In this document: one piece after another, positions 42,669-52,144 of the stretch
How the letters are laid out: each line of letters opens with the position of its first letter
Numbering within the stretch: the stretch's first letter is position 1
DNA from: Lysobacterales bacterium
GTDB lineage: Bacteria; Pseudomonadota; Gammaproteobacteria; Xanthomonadales; Xanthomonadaceae
NCBI GenBank assembly: GCA_014946745.1
Contig: JADCRD010000001.1
Coordinates: 2,540,427 to 2,604,426 of the forward strand
Direction: 5' to 3'
Length of the DNA stretch: 64,000 nt
Translations under genes and position numbers: made by a program
Notes under the pieces: generated by a model
What the model was told of the DNA's origin: nothing
Seen by the model: only the letters and a program-made list of their open reading frames with translations
The model's database searches: none

Positions 42669-44393
42669 CTACTCGTAGGTCTCGACGCGCTCGTCCTCGA
42701 CCGCAGCGTCCTCGGGCCGTTCCGATTCCATCGTGGGGTCGTCCAAGGGATCCGAGGCCGCATCCCCGTTTGCCGGCGGACGCCCGGCATCCTCTTCGTA
42801 GGGCAGCACGGCCTGACCGGTCTCGGCCTGATTCACCGCCCCCGTTTCGCTGGTTTCCTCGCCCAGATGGAAGATCGCATAGCCCGGCAGAACCACTTGG
42901 TTCAGGGCCATGCCGATCACCCGCCCGGACACGCTGGCGACGATGTCGGTTTCGGCGTTTTCCAGCGGATCGACGATCACGCCGATGCGCTGTCCGCGCT
43001 GCACGCGTTCACCGAGTGCCACATCGCTGATCAGCATGCCGCCGCGGTTGGCGCGCACCCAGCGCGACTCGTAGAAGATCGCCTGCGGCTCCAGCCATTC
43101 GGGGCTGTCACGCACCATGCCGAGCTTGTGCAGCAAGGTCAGCACCGCCTGCACGCCGGCGTCGATCTCGCGCGGTTCGAGCTCGCCCGGGCCGCCGACC
43201 TCGAAGGTCACTGCCGGAATGCCCGCCTGGGTGGCGGCCACGCGCAGCATTCCGCGCGAACCACCGCTGTGCAGAACCGGGGTCGCGCCGAAGCCGCGGG
43301 TGAACTCGAGCACGTGCGGGATGCGCAGGTCGGCGCGCACCTGCGGAAGATTGATGCGGTCGAAGCTGCCGGTGTGCAGATCCACCAGCGCGTCGCAGTG
43401 GCGCGCCACCTGGTCGAAGAAGCTGTAGGCGATGCGCGAGGCGATGCTGCCGGTCGGGCTGCCGGGGAAAAACCGGTTGAGGTCGCGGCGGTCCGGAAGG
43501 TAGCGCGAATTGCGGCTGAAGCCGAACAGATTGACCACCGGCACGCCGATCACGGTGCCGGCGAGCGGGCTGGGCGCGACCTGCGACATCACCCGCCGCA
43601 CCACCTCGACACCGTTCAGTTCGTCGCCGTGCACGGCAGCGGTGAGGCACAGCACCGGCCCCTGCCGATCGCCGTGAACAACATCCACCGGAGTGCGCAT
43701 GTCGCCGCCGGCATAGGTCTGACTGGCATTCCAGTACAGACGCGTGCGCGTTCCGGGAGCGACCTCCTCGCCGAGCAGGCTGAAGGCGCGCATCAGCTTG
43801 GGTCCTACGAAGTCCCGGCTCTCGGGGTCGCCGGCCGGTTCGATCGCGGGCGGGCCGGCGTCCGGCTGTCCCGGCCAGTCGTAGGCTAGGCGCAGGCGGG
43901 TCGCCTCGTCGAGCTGAGTGGTCGGGCTCTGCTCGGCGACCCCGTCCGAAGGCAGCGGCTCGCCCGCCGCCGTTGCGTCCTGTTGCACGCTGCCCGCTGC
44001 CGACGTCGGTGCGGGCGGCCCGATGAAATCCGGATGTCCCGGCGTCCCTGAAAGCATCTCGCTGCTGACTTCTGTCCCGGTCGAGTCGGAGGTGAGCGGG
44101 GCCGGTGCCGAAGGTGCGAGCGGTGCGACCTCCGGCAGGTTTTCCATCAGCGCGGGCGCATCCCGCTCCAATGCCGGCAGCGGCAGAGTCTCGCCGCCCT
44201 CGGGCGGATCGGCGGCCACCGGATCCGGCCAAGGTCCGAGCTCAATCGGCGCTGCTGGCGTCGACAGCGGTGGTCGCGCCAGTTCAGAGGCCTGGGCGAG
44301 GCCCGCACCCGCCGCCAGCAGCAGCACACACCAGAACCGCAGGCCTGCGGCACGGGTGGGCTTGGGCGTGTGCGCCCCCTCAACGAGCCGCAT
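42669..44393 (-). CDS. Exported succinylglutamate desuccinylase/aspartoacylase-family metal deacylase
   Basis: 574 residues from the ATG at 44393, inside the end of zur; the longer frame to 44444 lacks a better start. A signal peptide (AAGLRFWCVLLLAAGAGLAQA) is followed by ~180 residues of Pro/Ala/Glu-rich low-complexity sequence. The M14-like AstE/AspA domain spans ~215-490: His255 and Glu258 in AAVHGDELNG and His340 in VDLHTGSF as zinc ligands, NLFGFSRNSRYLPDRRDLNRFFPG as the substrate loop, and a candidate catalytic Glu in FEVGGPGELE. A lipoyl-like barrel (RGGMLISDVALGERVQRGQRIGVI) and an acidic tail follow. Family members remove acyl groups from amino acids. The exported form here and its 14-bp overlap with zur suggest a periplasmic zinc enzyme under zinc control. 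Substrate unknown. Confidence 0.82.
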   Translation of the reverse strand: MRLVEGAHTPKPTRAAGLRFWCVLLLAAGAGLAQASELARPPLSTPAAPIELGPWPDPVAADPPEGGETLPLPALERDAPALMENLPEVAPLAPSAPAPLTSDSTGTEVSSEMLSGTPGHPDFIGPPAPTSAAGSVQQDATAAGEPLPSDGVAEQSPTTQLDEATRLRLAYDWPGQPDAGPPAIEPAGDPESRDFVGPKLMRAFSLLGEEVAPGTRTRLYWNASQTYAGGDMRTPVDVVHGDRQGPVLCLTAAVHGDELNGVEVVRRVMSQVAPSPLAGTVIGVPVVNLFGFSRNSRYLPDRRDLNRFFPGSPTGSIASRIAYSFFDQVARHCDALVDLHTGSFDRINLPQVRADLRIPHVLEFTRGFGATPVLHSGGSRGMLRVAATQAGIPAVTFEVGGPGELEPREIDAGVQAVLTLLHKLGMVRDSPEWLEPQAIFYESRWVRANRGGMLISDVALGERVQRGQRIGVIVDPLENAETDIVASVSGRVIGMALNQVVLPGYAIFHLGEETSETGAVNQAETGQAVLPYEEDAGRPPANGDAASDPLDDPTMESERPEDAAVEDERVETYE

Positions 44394-44886
44394 TCGCGGC
44401 CCCGCAGTTGGCGCACAGACCATGCACTTCCAGGGTCTGCGCATGCGGCTCGAAGCCGAGGGCGCGCGCCTGCTGCAGCAGCAGGCGGGTCACCGCCTCG
44501 TCTTCCAGCTCCACCGTCGCCAGACAGCGCTTACAGATGAGGAACGGCACCGAATGCTGCTGGCGCGGATGATGGCAGCCGACAAAGGCGTTGATCGACT
44601 CCAGCTTGTGGATGAAGCCGTTCTCGAGCAGGAAGTCGAGTGCGCGATAGACCGTAGGCGGCGCCACCGGCCCACGCGCGTCGCGCATTTGATCCAGCAG
44701 GGCATAGGCCTTGACCGGCTTTTCGGCTTCGGCGATCAGGCGTAGCACCTGCTCGCGCAGCTGGGTCAGGCGCAGGCCACGCTCACGGCACACCGCGGCC
44801 ACCTCGGCGAGGTAGGCGGCGGGGTCATGCACATGGCTTTCAGGATGGTGGCAGGCCTGCCGGCCGGGCGCGTGCGAGTGCGACAT
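44380..44886 (-). CDS. zur: Zinc uptake regulator Zur (Fur family)
   Basis: 168 residues. Winged helix with LRLTQLREQVLRLIAEAEKPVKAYALLDQMRDARGPVAPPTVYRALDFLLENGFIHKLES, typical of Zur (VAPPTVYRALDFL). C-terminal dimer domain with CHHPRQQHSVPFLICKRCL and a second CANC pair for the structural zinc. The N-terminus is unusually rich in His (MSHSHAPGRQACHHPESHVHD), more than in E. coli Zur. It represses zinc import genes when zinc is replete; candidate targets in this window are the merC-like/receptor pair at 34261-36976. The downstream deacylase overlaps its stop codon and should be co-expressed. Confidence 0.9.
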   Translation of the reverse strand: MSHSHAPGRQACHHPESHVHDPAAYLAEVAAVCRERGLRLTQLREQVLRLIAEAEKPVKAYALLDQMRDARGPVAPPTVYRALDFLLENGFIHKLESINAFVGCHHPRQQHSVPFLICKRCLATVELEDEAVTRLLLQQARALGFEPHAQTLEVHGLCANCGAANAAR

Positions 44887-44949
44887 GGGCCGGGATCATA
44901 GCACCGGCCCCTCGCACCCTCGGCCCTTCGCTGCGATCCCGTGGCGCGC

Positions 44950-46344
44950 TCAGGCGATGCGCGCCAGCGCGTCCTCCAGGCGCTTCAACGCACCGTGCTG
45001 TCCAGCCAGATAGACCGTGTGTTCGATCGACGGCGACACCGTGCCACCGGTGGTCGCGACGCGCAGGGGCTGGGCGACCTTGCCCATGCCCAGATCCAGT
45101 GCAGCGGCAGTCGCTTCGAGCGCGCCGTGGACCGCGGTCGGGCTCCACTCGGTCAGGGCGGCGAAGCGGGCATGCGCTTCGCGAAGCACCGCAGCCGCCG
45201 GCTTCAGGTGCTTCTCGACGGCGGCCTCGTCCCAGACTTCGATCGGCCGGTACCAGAGCGCCGCCCGCTCGGCCATCTCCTTCAGCGTCTTGACGCGATC
45301 GCGCAGGGCCACCACGACGTCAGCGGGCTTGGGCCCAGAGGCCAGGTCGTAGCCGGCCTGCTCCAGGTGCCAGTGCAGGTGCTTTGCGACTTCAGCGGGG
45401 TCATCGGTCTTCAGATAGTGCTGGTTCAACCAGGCCAGCTTGTCGAAGTCGAAGCGCGAGGCCGCGCGGTTGACGTCGTCGATGCGGAACAGGCGGATCA
45501 TCTCTTCGATCGAAAAGATCTCCTGATCACCATGGCTCCAGCCCAGACGCACGATGTAGTTCAGCAGCGCATGCGGCAGGTAGCCATCGTCACGGTACTG
45601 CATCACGCTCACCGCGCCGTGGCGCTTGCTGAGCTTGGCGCCGTCGGCGCCGAGGATCATCGGCAGGTGCGAGAAGCGCGGCACCGCAGCGCCCAGAGCC
45701 TCGTACAGATTGATCTGGCGCGGCGTGTTGTTGACGTGGTCGTCGCCGCGGATCACATCGGTGATGCCCATATCGAGATCGTCGATCACCACCGCGAAGT
45801 TGTAGGTCGGGTAGTCGTCCGAGCGGATCAGCACGAGATCGTCGAGCTCGGTGTTCGACCACTCGATCCGACCCTTCACGCGGTCGTCGAAGACCACGCT
45901 GCCGGCCAGCGGATTCTTCAGGCGGATGACCCGGTTGGGGTCGTCCCGGCGCGGCAGGTTCAGCTCGCGCGAGCGGCCGTCGTAGCGGGGTTTCTCGCCG
46001 CGCTCGGTGGCGGCAGCGCGCATCGCGTCGATCTCTTCGCGCGTCTCGTAGGCGTAGTAGGCCTTCCCCGCCTGCACCAGCTCGGAGGCCACCTGGCGGT
46101 AGCGCTCGAGTCGATGGGTCTGGAAGATCGGGCCTTCATCAGCGTTGAGGCCCAGCCAGCGCATGCCGTCGAGGATGGCATCGACCGCCTCCTGGGTGCT
46201 GCGCTCGCGGTCGGTGTCCTCGATGCGCAGCACGAACTGCCCGCCCTCGTGGCGCGCGGCCAGCCAGCAGTACAGCGCGGTGCGGGCACCGCCGATGTGC
46301 AGATAGCCGGTGGGACTGGGGGCGAAGCGGGTGCGACAGGTCAT
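44950..46344 (-). CDS. gltX: Glutamyl-tRNA synthetase
   Basis: 464 residues from the ATG at 46344 ([22 protein letters not shown]); the frame runs open far upstream but without homology. Class I synthetase with the HIGH-type HIGG, KLSKRHG as the KMSKS loop, and [10 protein letters not shown] of bacterial GluRS. It charges tRNA-Glu with glutamate. It stands alone on the minus strand after zur, with only a weak Shine-Dalgarno. Confidence 0.97.
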   Translation of the reverse strand: MTCRTRFAPSPTGYLHIGGARTALYCWLAARHEGGQFVLRIEDTDRERSTQEAVDAILDGMRWLGLNADEGPIFQTHRLERYRQVASELVQAGKAYYAYETREEIDAMRAAATERGEKPRYDGRSRELNLPRRDDPNRVIRLKNPLAGSVVFDDRVKGRIEWSNTELDDLVLIRSDDYPTYNFAVVIDDLDMGITDVIRGDDHVNNTPRQINLYEALGAAVPRFSHLPMILGADGAKLSKRHGAVSVMQYRDDGYLPHALLNYIVRLGWSHGDQEIFSIEEMIRLFRIDDVNRAASRFDFDKLAWLNQHYLKTDDPAEVAKHLHWHLEQAGYDLASGPKPADVVVALRDRVKTLKEMAERAALWYRPIEVWDEAAVEKHLKPAAAVLREAHARFAALTEWSPTAVHGALEATAAALDLGMGKVAQPLRVATTGGTVSPSIEHTVYLAGQHGALKRLEDALARIA

Positions 46345-46542
46345 GGCAGGGCCGGGCGGCGAAAGCGGGCGCGGATTGTAGCAGCGCCGCCCGGAACCTC
46401 CGGCCCCGCCCGCCACTTCACCGGCGCGCGGTTGGCCCCGCTTGCTGCCTACAATGCCGGGCCCGGCCGTTGGGTCGGCGTCGGTCCCTGCGACCGCTCG
46501 CATCACCGCCATTGATTCCCTTCGCATCCAAGAGGAACCGCC

Positions 46543-47187
46543 ATGCTTCGCAGCCTTGCCCTGACGCTCGCCTTCCTGCCGTTCTCCAGCTTCGCCCAGG
46601 AGACCACACCCAGCCCGGCCCCGGCGCCCGCGCCGGCTCCTACGACCGAACAGCCCGTCGCACCCACACCGCGCGTGGCTCTCAACACCACTCTCGGCCG
46701 CATCGTGATCGAGCTGGATCCGGTCAAGGCGCCGAAGTCGTCGGAGAACTTCCTGCAGTATGTGCGCGACGGCTTCTATGCCGGCACCGTGTTCCACCGC
46801 GTCATCCCGGGCTTCATGGCCCAGGGCGGCGGCTTCACCGCGGACCTGCAGCTCAAGCCAACCCGCGCGGCGATTCCGAATGAAGGCAACAACGGGCTGT
46901 CGAATCTGCGCGGCACGGTCGCGATGGCGCGCACCAACGACCCGCATTCGGCCACCGCGCAGTTCTTCGTCAACGTGGTCGACAACCAGCGTCTCGACTT
47001 CGTTTCCGAGCAGGACGGACTGTGGGGCTATGCGGTATTCGGCAAGGTGGTCGAAGGCATGGAGGTGATCGACAAGATCATCGCCATCCCCACTGGCGGC
47101 CAAGGCCCACTGCCGCGCGATGTACCGCTGGAGCCGGTGCTGATCGAGAGCGCCGAAATCGTCGCCGAAGCGCCCGCCGCCGGCTGA
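46543..47187 (+). CDS. Periplasmic cyclophilin-type peptidyl-prolyl isomerase
   Basis: 214 residues with a signal peptide ([19 protein letters not shown]) and a Pro/Ala-rich spacer (~20-45). The cyclophilin domain has [42 protein letters not shown] and [19 protein letters not shown], with the catalytic Arg in FHRVIPGFM. Its exported location fits PpiA rather than PpiB, although the sequence is PpiB-sized. GAGGAA lies before the start. It assists folding of envelope proteins. LpxH follows 70 bp downstream. Confidence 0.92.
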   Translation: MLRSLALTLAFLPFSSFAQETTPSPAPAPAPAPTTEQPVAPTPRVALNTTLGRIVIELDPVKAPKSSENFLQYVRDGFYAGTVFHRVIPGFMAQGGGFTADLQLKPTRAAIPNEGNNGLSNLRGTVAMARTNDPHSATAQFFVNVVDNQRLDFVSEQDGLWGYAVFGKVVEGMEVIDKIIAIPTGGQGPLPRDVPLEPVLIESAEIVAEAPAAG

Positions 47188-47257
47188 GATTTCGTCCGGG
47201 CCTGGCCGCGCGCCGGGCCCGGGCATCGCATCGATTCCATCGCTTACCGAGGCCGGC

Positions 47258-47971
47258 GTGAGCCATCTTTTCATCTCCGACCTGCACCTGGACGCAGCGC
47301 GTCCGCAGATCACCGAGCTGTTTCTGCGCTTTCTGCGCGATGAGGCCCAGCAGGCCGAAGCGCTGTACATACTCGGCGACCTGTTCGAGGCCTGGATCGG
47401 CGACGACGCGCCGGGCGAGCTCGGCATCGAAGTGGGCCGCGCATTGGCAGACTGCGCGCGCGCGGGCACCCGGCTCGGGTTCATCCGCGGCAATCGCGAT
47501 TTTCTGCTGGGCGCCGCCTACGCGCGTCGCGCCCGGCTGCAGCTGCTGCCCGACCCCTGCGTGGTGGCGCTCGATGGCGAGCCTACCCTGCTGCTGCACG
47601 GCGATCTGCTGTGCACAGCCGATCGGGCCTACCAGCGCTTCCGTGCCGAATGCCGTCGAACGGAATGGCAGGCGGCCTTCCTCGCACGCCCACAGGCCGA
47701 GCGCGAGGCCTTCGCCGCTCAGGCCCGAGGTGAGAGTCAGCGCTACCAGGCCTCGCTGCAGTCGGACACTACCGACGCACAGCCCGAAGCGATCGCCGCG
47801 ATGCTGACCCTGTACGGCGTCCGGCGCATGATCCACGGCCACACGCATCGCCCCGCCGTGCACGCGCTGCCGGACGGCGCGCGCCGCTACGTGCTCGGCG
47901 ACTGGTACGAACAGGGCAGCGTGCTGCGCGTGCGCGGCGACCGGTGCCGGTGGCAGCTGGATCGCCTCTGA
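47258..47971 (+). CDS. lpxH: UDP-2,3-diacylglucosamine diphosphatase LpxH
   Basis: 237 residues from a GTG at 47258 ([12 protein letters not shown]). Metallophosphoesterase motifs [35 protein letters not shown] and IHGHTHRPA supply the metal ligands of LpxH. It removes UMP from UDP-2,3-diacylglucosamine to give lipid X in lipid A synthesis at the inner membrane. Size and motif order are standard. Confidence 0.96.
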   Translation: MSHLFISDLHLDAARPQITELFLRFLRDEAQQAEALYILGDLFEAWIGDDAPGELGIEVGRALADCARAGTRLGFIRGNRDFLLGAAYARRARLQLLPDPCVVALDGEPTLLLHGDLLCTADRAYQRFRAECRRTEWQAAFLARPQAEREAFAAQARGESQRYQASLQSDTTDAQPEAIAAMLTLYGVRRMIHGHTHRPAVHALPDGARRYVLGDWYEQGSVLRVRGDRCRWQLDRL

Positions 47972-48077
47972 TCGCGCCCGCTGCGCCCGCCCTTACCCGC
48001 AGCGCATGCGTCCGCGGCTTGACGCGGCAACTGCGACCGCGGCTGTTATCCTCCCCACCGTACGCTGGAGCACGGAC

Positions 48078-48575
48078 ATGAATCCCTCCCCTCGCGACGC
48101 CTTCGCTCTCGCCGCCCGAATGCTGCTGCTGGTCGCTCTGGCCAGCCTCCTCGGCGCCTGCGCCGGCGGCGGCCCCAAGAAGCGCATCTTTCCGCCCAGC
48201 GCCAGCGTGCAGGAGCTGCGGGTGCTGGAGGACGGGCGCTGGGAGCTGCAGCTGCGCCTCCAGAACTTCAGCACGGTGGCCATGCGCTTCGATCGCATCG
48301 ACGCCGAACTTGAGATCGACGGCGTCTCCGCCGCGCCCATCGCGCACGTCATCGCTGACACGATTCCAGCCAATAGCGCCGAGATCATCAGGATCGAGCT
48401 GCAGGCCTCGGAGGCTGCCGCCCAGGCGGTCCGCAGCGCACTCGAAACTCGCCGCGGTCTTGGCTACCGGCTGACCGGCACCCTCACCACCAGCGAACCC
48501 GGCAATCGCCAGGACCGCTTCGAATTCGACAGCGCGCTGACCCCGATGCCGGGGCTCGACGGCGTGCTGCGCTGA
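48078..48575 (+). CDS. LEA14/WHy-domain lipoprotein
   Basis: 165 residues from the ATG at 48078, with a lipoprotein signal (RMLLLVALASLLGAC, lipobox LGAC). The mature part is one LEA type 2 / WHy domain: VQELRVLEDGRWELQLRLQNFSTVAMRFDRIDAELEIDGV ... FEFDSAL. Such domains are found in desiccation-response and envelope proteins, with no defined enzyme function. It is 27 bp before an acyl-CoA dehydrogenase gene and perhaps co-transcribed. An upstream ATG at 48006 would disrupt the signal peptide. Confidence 0.83.
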   Translation: MNPSPRDAFALAARMLLLVALASLLGACAGGGPKKRIFPPSASVQELRVLEDGRWELQLRLQNFSTVAMRFDRIDAELEIDGVSAAPIAHVIADTIPANSAEIIRIELQASEAAAQAVRSALETRRGLGYRLTGTLTTSEPGNRQDRFEFDSALTPMPGLDGVLR

Positions 48576-48602
48576 TCCACCACGCCCTGAAGAGACCCCG
48601 CC

Positions 48603-50399
48603 ATGAACAGCTACCGCGCTCCCGTCCGCGACCTGCGCTTCGCCCTGCACGATCTCGTCGGTTTCGAGGCCCATGCGGCCAAGCTGCCCGGGGGCGAGAA
48701 CTTCAATCGTGAGCTGGTCGACGCGGTGCTGGACGAAGCCGCGCGTTTCGCCGAGCAAGTGCTGGCGCCGCTCAACATGAGTGGCGACGACGAGGGCTGC
48801 ACGCACGACAAGGACAGCGGCTCCGTGCGCACCCCGAAAGGCTTCCGTGAGGCGTATGCCCAGTTTGTCGAAGGCGGCTGGAGTGGGCTCACCGCGCCCG
48901 AACAGTTCGGTGGCCAGGGCCTGCCCGAGCTGGTAGGTGCCGCGTTCAAGGAGATGCTGGACGCCGCCAACCTCAGCTGGGGCAACTATCCGCTGCTGTC
49001 GCATGGCGCGACCGAAGCGCTCAAGCACCACGGTGAGGCCTGGCAGCAGGAGGTCTTTCTCAAGCCCATCGTCGAAGGCCGCTGGACCGGCACGATGTGC
49101 CTCACCGAACCCCACTGTGGCTCGGATCTGGCCCTGCTGAAAACGCGCGCCGAACCGGGAGCCGACGGAAGCTATGCGGTGACCGGCACCAAGATCTTCA
49201 TCACCGGCGGCGAGCACGACCTCACCGACAACATCGTGCACCTGGTGCTGGCGCGCCTGCCCGACGCACCCGCTGGCACCAAGGGCATCTCGCTGTTCAT
49301 CGTGCCCAAGCTCAAGGTGGCCAAGGACGGGACGGTCGGCGAGCGCAACGCGGTGCGCTGCGGCAGCATCGAGCACAAGATGGGCATCCACGGCTCGGCC
49401 ACCTGCGTGATGAACTTCGACGGTGCCCAGGGCTGGCTCATCGGCCAGCCCAACAAGGGCTTGAATGCCATGTTCACCATGATGAACTCGGCGCGCCTGG
49501 CGGTCGGCATCCAGGGCCTGGGCCTCATCGATCGCGCCTACCAGAACGCGCTGGCCTATTCGCGCGATCGCCTGCAGATGCGCTCGCTGTCCGGGCCGAA
49601 GCGGCCCGACAAGCCGGCCGACCCGCTGATCGTGCATCCGGACATCCGCCGCATGCTGCTGACCTGCAAGGCCTTCGCCGAGAGCGGCCGCGCGCTGGCG
49701 CTGCACGCCGCCAGCCTCGTCGATCTGGTCGACAAGGCGCCGACGCCGGAAGCACGCGCTGAGGCTGATGCCCTGCTGAGCTTCGTGACACCCATCGTCA
49801 AGGGCGTGCTGACAGAAGCGTCGGTGGAATGCACCTACAACGCGCTGCAGTGCTTTGGCGGCCATGGCTATGTGCGCGAGTGGGGCATGGAGCAGCTCGC
49901 CCGCGACGCCCGCATCACCACGATCTACGAAGGTACGACCCAGATCCAGGCCCTTGACCTGCTCGGCCGAAAGGTGATCCAGCAGCAGGGCGCCGGCTTC
50001 AAGCTGTTCCTCGGCATGATCGTCGACTTCTGCAGCGCCAACACCGGCAAGCCGGAGCTGGCCGAATTCATCGCCCCGCTCGCGCAGGCCGCGCAGGACT
50101 GGCAGCAGCTGACGATGGAGATCGCGCAGCGCGTGCAGAAGAATCCCGAGGAGCTAGGAGCGGCGGCGGTCGATTACCTGTTCTACTCGGGCTACGTCAC
50201 CCTCGCCTACTGGTCGGCGCGCGCGGTGGCCGCCGCCGACGCCAACGGCCATGCGGACGATTTCCGCAGCGCCAAGCGCGAGACCGCACGCTTCTTCTTC
50301 AAGCGCCTGCTGCCGCGCACCCTGAGCCATGCGGCCACCATCCGCGCCGGCAGCGACAGCCTGATGGCGCTCGACGAAGCGCTGTTCGCGATCGTCTGA
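48603..50399 (+). CDS. Acyl-CoA dehydrogenase (DmdC / long-form family)
   Basis: 598 residues, the length of the 3-methylmercaptopropionyl-CoA dehydrogenase-like branch, longer than ordinary acyl-CoA dehydrogenases. FAD-binding and substrate motifs are MCLTEPHCGSDLALLKTRA, KIFITGGEHDL and CFGGHGYVREWGMEQLARDARITTIYEGTTQIQALDLLG, with the catalytic Glu in YEGT. The last ~120 residues are the extra helical C-terminal domain of this branch. It oxidises an acyl-CoA, passing electrons to ETF. The true substrate (methylmercaptopropionyl-CoA or a medium/long chain) cannot be told. No ETF or dmdB genes lie nearby. Confidence 0.9.
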   Translation: MNSYRAPVRDLRFALHDLVGFEAHAAKLPGGENFNRELVDAVLDEAARFAEQVLAPLNMSGDDEGCTHDKDSGSVRTPKGFREAYAQFVEGGWSGLTAPEQFGGQGLPELVGAAFKEMLDAANLSWGNYPLLSHGATEALKHHGEAWQQEVFLKPIVEGRWTGTMCLTEPHCGSDLALLKTRAEPGADGSYAVTGTKIFITGGEHDLTDNIVHLVLARLPDAPAGTKGISLFIVPKLKVAKDGTVGERNAVRCGSIEHKMGIHGSATCVMNFDGAQGWLIGQPNKGLNAMFTMMNSARLAVGIQGLGLIDRAYQNALAYSRDRLQMRSLSGPKRPDKPADPLIVHPDIRRMLLTCKAFAESGRALALHAASLVDLVDKAPTPEARAEADALLSFVTPIVKGVLTEASVECTYNALQCFGGHGYVREWGMEQLARDARITTIYEGTTQIQALDLLGRKVIQQQGAGFKLFLGMIVDFCSANTGKPELAEFIAPLAQAAQDWQQLTMEIAQRVQKNPEELGAAAVDYLFYSGYVTLAYWSARAVAAADANGHADDFRSAKRETARFFFKRLLPRTLSHAATIRAGSDSLMALDEALFAIV

Positions 50400-50407
50400 T
50401 GCCCGGA

Positions 50408-50431
50408 GCGGGCCGGCCTTCGCCGGTCCGC
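50408..50431 (+). terminator. Possible terminator after the acyl-CoA dehydrogenase gene
   Basis: The 10-bp stem GCGGGCCGGC with a CTTC loop and one G-T wobble begins 9 bp after the stop. It is followed by a C/T stretch and not a clean U-run. Confidence 0.35.
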
Positions 50432-50497
50432 CCTTCCCCCGCCCGCGCGGACGGGGTAAAACAGTGCCTCCTCCACTGCACGCTCGCACGCGAACCA

Positions 50498-50986
50498 ATG
50501 CACATCCAGGCCGGTGACACCGAGCTGTTGATCCGTTCCGCAGAGGCCGACGACGACGAGTTCATCCTGGGTCTCGTCGAACGCCTCGTTGATTTCGAGC
50601 TGCCGAAGTGGCGCAAGAAGAACGTGGTCTCGGAAGGCATACGTCGCGATCTGCTGAAGCATCTGGAGAACCAGCCGCCCGGCTCCTTCCTGTTCGTCGC
50701 AGAAGACGCCGAAAGCGGCAAGCGCCTGGGCTTCCTGCATCTGCAGACAGTGACCGACTTCTTCACCGGGCACCTCAACTGCCACGTCTCGGACATCGCC
50801 GTCGCCAGGGGCGCGGACGGCCAAGGCATCGGCCGGGCGATGATCGGCTACGCCGAATCCTTCGCTCGTGAGCACCGCTGCGAACGGCTGACGCTGGCGG
50901 TCTTCCCCGGCAATACGCGGGCGCGAGAACTGTACGAGGCCGTCGGTTTCGGGGTCGAGCTGCTGCGCATGGCGAAGCCGCTCTGA
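50498..50986 (+). CDS. GNAT-family N-acetyltransferase
   Basis: 162 residues from the ATG at 50498 (MHIQAGDTELLIRSAEADD). The GNAT fold is seen in LLIRSAEADDDEFILGLVERL, GFLHLQTVTDFFTGHLNCHVSDIAVA, the acetyl-CoA-binding RGADGQGIGRAMIGYAESFA, and TLAVFPGNTRARELYEAVGF. It transfers an acetyl group from acetyl-CoA to an unidentified amine. It stands alone in its context. The upstream in-frame extension to 50399 is low-complexity and was excluded. Confidence 0.85.
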   Translation: MHIQAGDTELLIRSAEADDDEFILGLVERLVDFELPKWRKKNVVSEGIRRDLLKHLENQPPGSFLFVAEDAESGKRLGFLHLQTVTDFFTGHLNCHVSDIAVARGADGQGIGRAMIGYAESFAREHRCERLTLAVFPGNTRARELYEAVGFGVELLRMAKPL

Positions 50987-51362
50987 CAGCGACCGGCGCG
51001 CAGCCCGCTCAGGCGCGCGGGTTCACCAGGCGCCCCCTGCAGCCCTTGCGTCGCTGACGCGCCCGCAGTCGCAGCCAAGTTCATCACCGGCCCGACTGCG
51101 CGTGGATCTGCCAGCGATCCGGCGCGCTGCGCTGCGCCCGCGTCGGACTGGCTGGCGCCGGGCTCGCCGATCGATCACCCGCCCGCCGCACAAAACCGAT
51201 ATGCTCGGGCTCCCTCGCGCGTGCCCGACCCCGGAACTGCGCATGGCCTGCTGAGCGTGCGTCGCCGCGCGTGCGGCTTCGAGCGACGACCGAGCTTCCG
51301 GCTATGGCGCGGCCTCGCACCTGCGAGACCGCGTCGTCCCTGAAGTTCGGAAGGAGCGCAGC
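50987..51362. other. 376-bp non-coding stretch
   Basis: Between the GNAT and HNH genes. Open frames on both strands here are Arg/Pro-rich and either short or antisense to the HNH gene. I see no hairpin with a U-tract, repeat array or RNA-like structure. It must carry the HNH gene promoter. Confidence 0.5.
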
Positions 51363-51965
51363 ATGCAGCGAGCGGCAGCCCAGCTTCACGCCCTGGAACG
51401 CACCCGAGTCCTGTCGCTGGATGCGCATGGACGCATTCTCGACTGGATGAGCTGGCAGGACGCCGTTTGCCTGTACGTCCGCGAGGCGGTGGCCTGGACG
51501 CTCGGCCAGCCCTGCGCCGTGGTCCACGGCGGCTACAGCCGACTCAAGGGCTGTCAGAGCATCATCGAGCTCCACCCCATCGTCGCCGCCCGTGGCCATG
51601 CCCGTCCGGCCGCGATCGACCCCTCGCCTGCACTCAACAACGGTGCGCTGTTCGCCCGCGACCGCCACCTGTGCCTGTATTGCGGCGGCCACTTCAACCG
51701 CCACGAGCTCACCCGCGATCACGTCGTGCCGACCTCCCGCGGCGGCCGCGACGTCTGGACGAACGTGGTCTCCGCCTGCGTCGCCTGCAATCTGCGCAAA
51801 GGCAATCGGACGCCGCAGGAGGCCCGCATGCCGCTGCTGGCCGTTCCCTACCGCCCGAGCTGGGTAGAACACCTGATTCTGTCCAACCGCAACATCCTCG
51901 CCGACCAGATGGAGTTCTTGCGCAGCCATCTGCCCAAGCGCAGCCCAAGCGCGCGGGTGAATTGA
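51363..51965 (+). CDS. HNH endonuclease-family protein
   Basis: 200 residues. The HNH/zinc-ribbon core spans ~97-150: RDRHLCLYCGGHFNRHELTRDHVVPTSRGGRDVWTNVVSACVACNLRKGN, with Cys-x2-Cys pairs CLYC and CVAC for structural zinc and the His-Asn-His nuclease pattern (DHVVP ... WTNVV ... N-x2-KG). The N-terminal ~90 residues (LERTRVLSLDAHGRILDWMSWQDAVCLYVREAVAW) match a widespread chromosomal HNH subfamily of unknown biological role that is not a restriction or homing enzyme. AAGGAG is upstream. No toxin, phage or restriction partner lies nearby. Confidence 0.85.
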   Translation: MQRAAAQLHALERTRVLSLDAHGRILDWMSWQDAVCLYVREAVAWTLGQPCAVVHGGYSRLKGCQSIIELHPIVAARGHARPAAIDPSPALNNGALFARDRHLCLYCGGHFNRHELTRDHVVPTSRGGRDVWTNVVSACVACNLRKGNRTPQEARMPLLAVPYRPSWVEHLILSNRNILADQMEFLRSHLPKRSPSARVN

Positions 51966-52144
51966 CGCTCGCTGCGCTTTCATCAACACTGCGCGGCTGC
52001 TTCAGGCGGGCAGGCGCTGCGGGCGCTGGTCATCCGCTCTTTGTCGATGCGAGAGGGCCCAGGCGCTGACGCCGACGGTCTTCGCGAAGACCCACACACG
52101 ATTCCCGTGCGGCCCCGCCAGCGCCGCACGCCAGGGGGGAAACC

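Noticed and set aside
47769-49865. 698-residue minus-strand open frame opposite lpxH and the acyl-CoA dehydrogenase
   Set aside because: Crosses three well-supported plus-strand genes and has no family signature.
51363-51965. Restriction or anti-phage system around the HNH protein
   Set aside because: No methylase, helicase, toxin or phage gene is adjacent, and this HNH subfamily is a common chromosomal gene.
51084-51989. 301-residue minus-strand open frame opposite the HNH gene
   Set aside because: The plus-strand HNH protein has conserved zinc and nuclease motifs; this frame has none and no start context.
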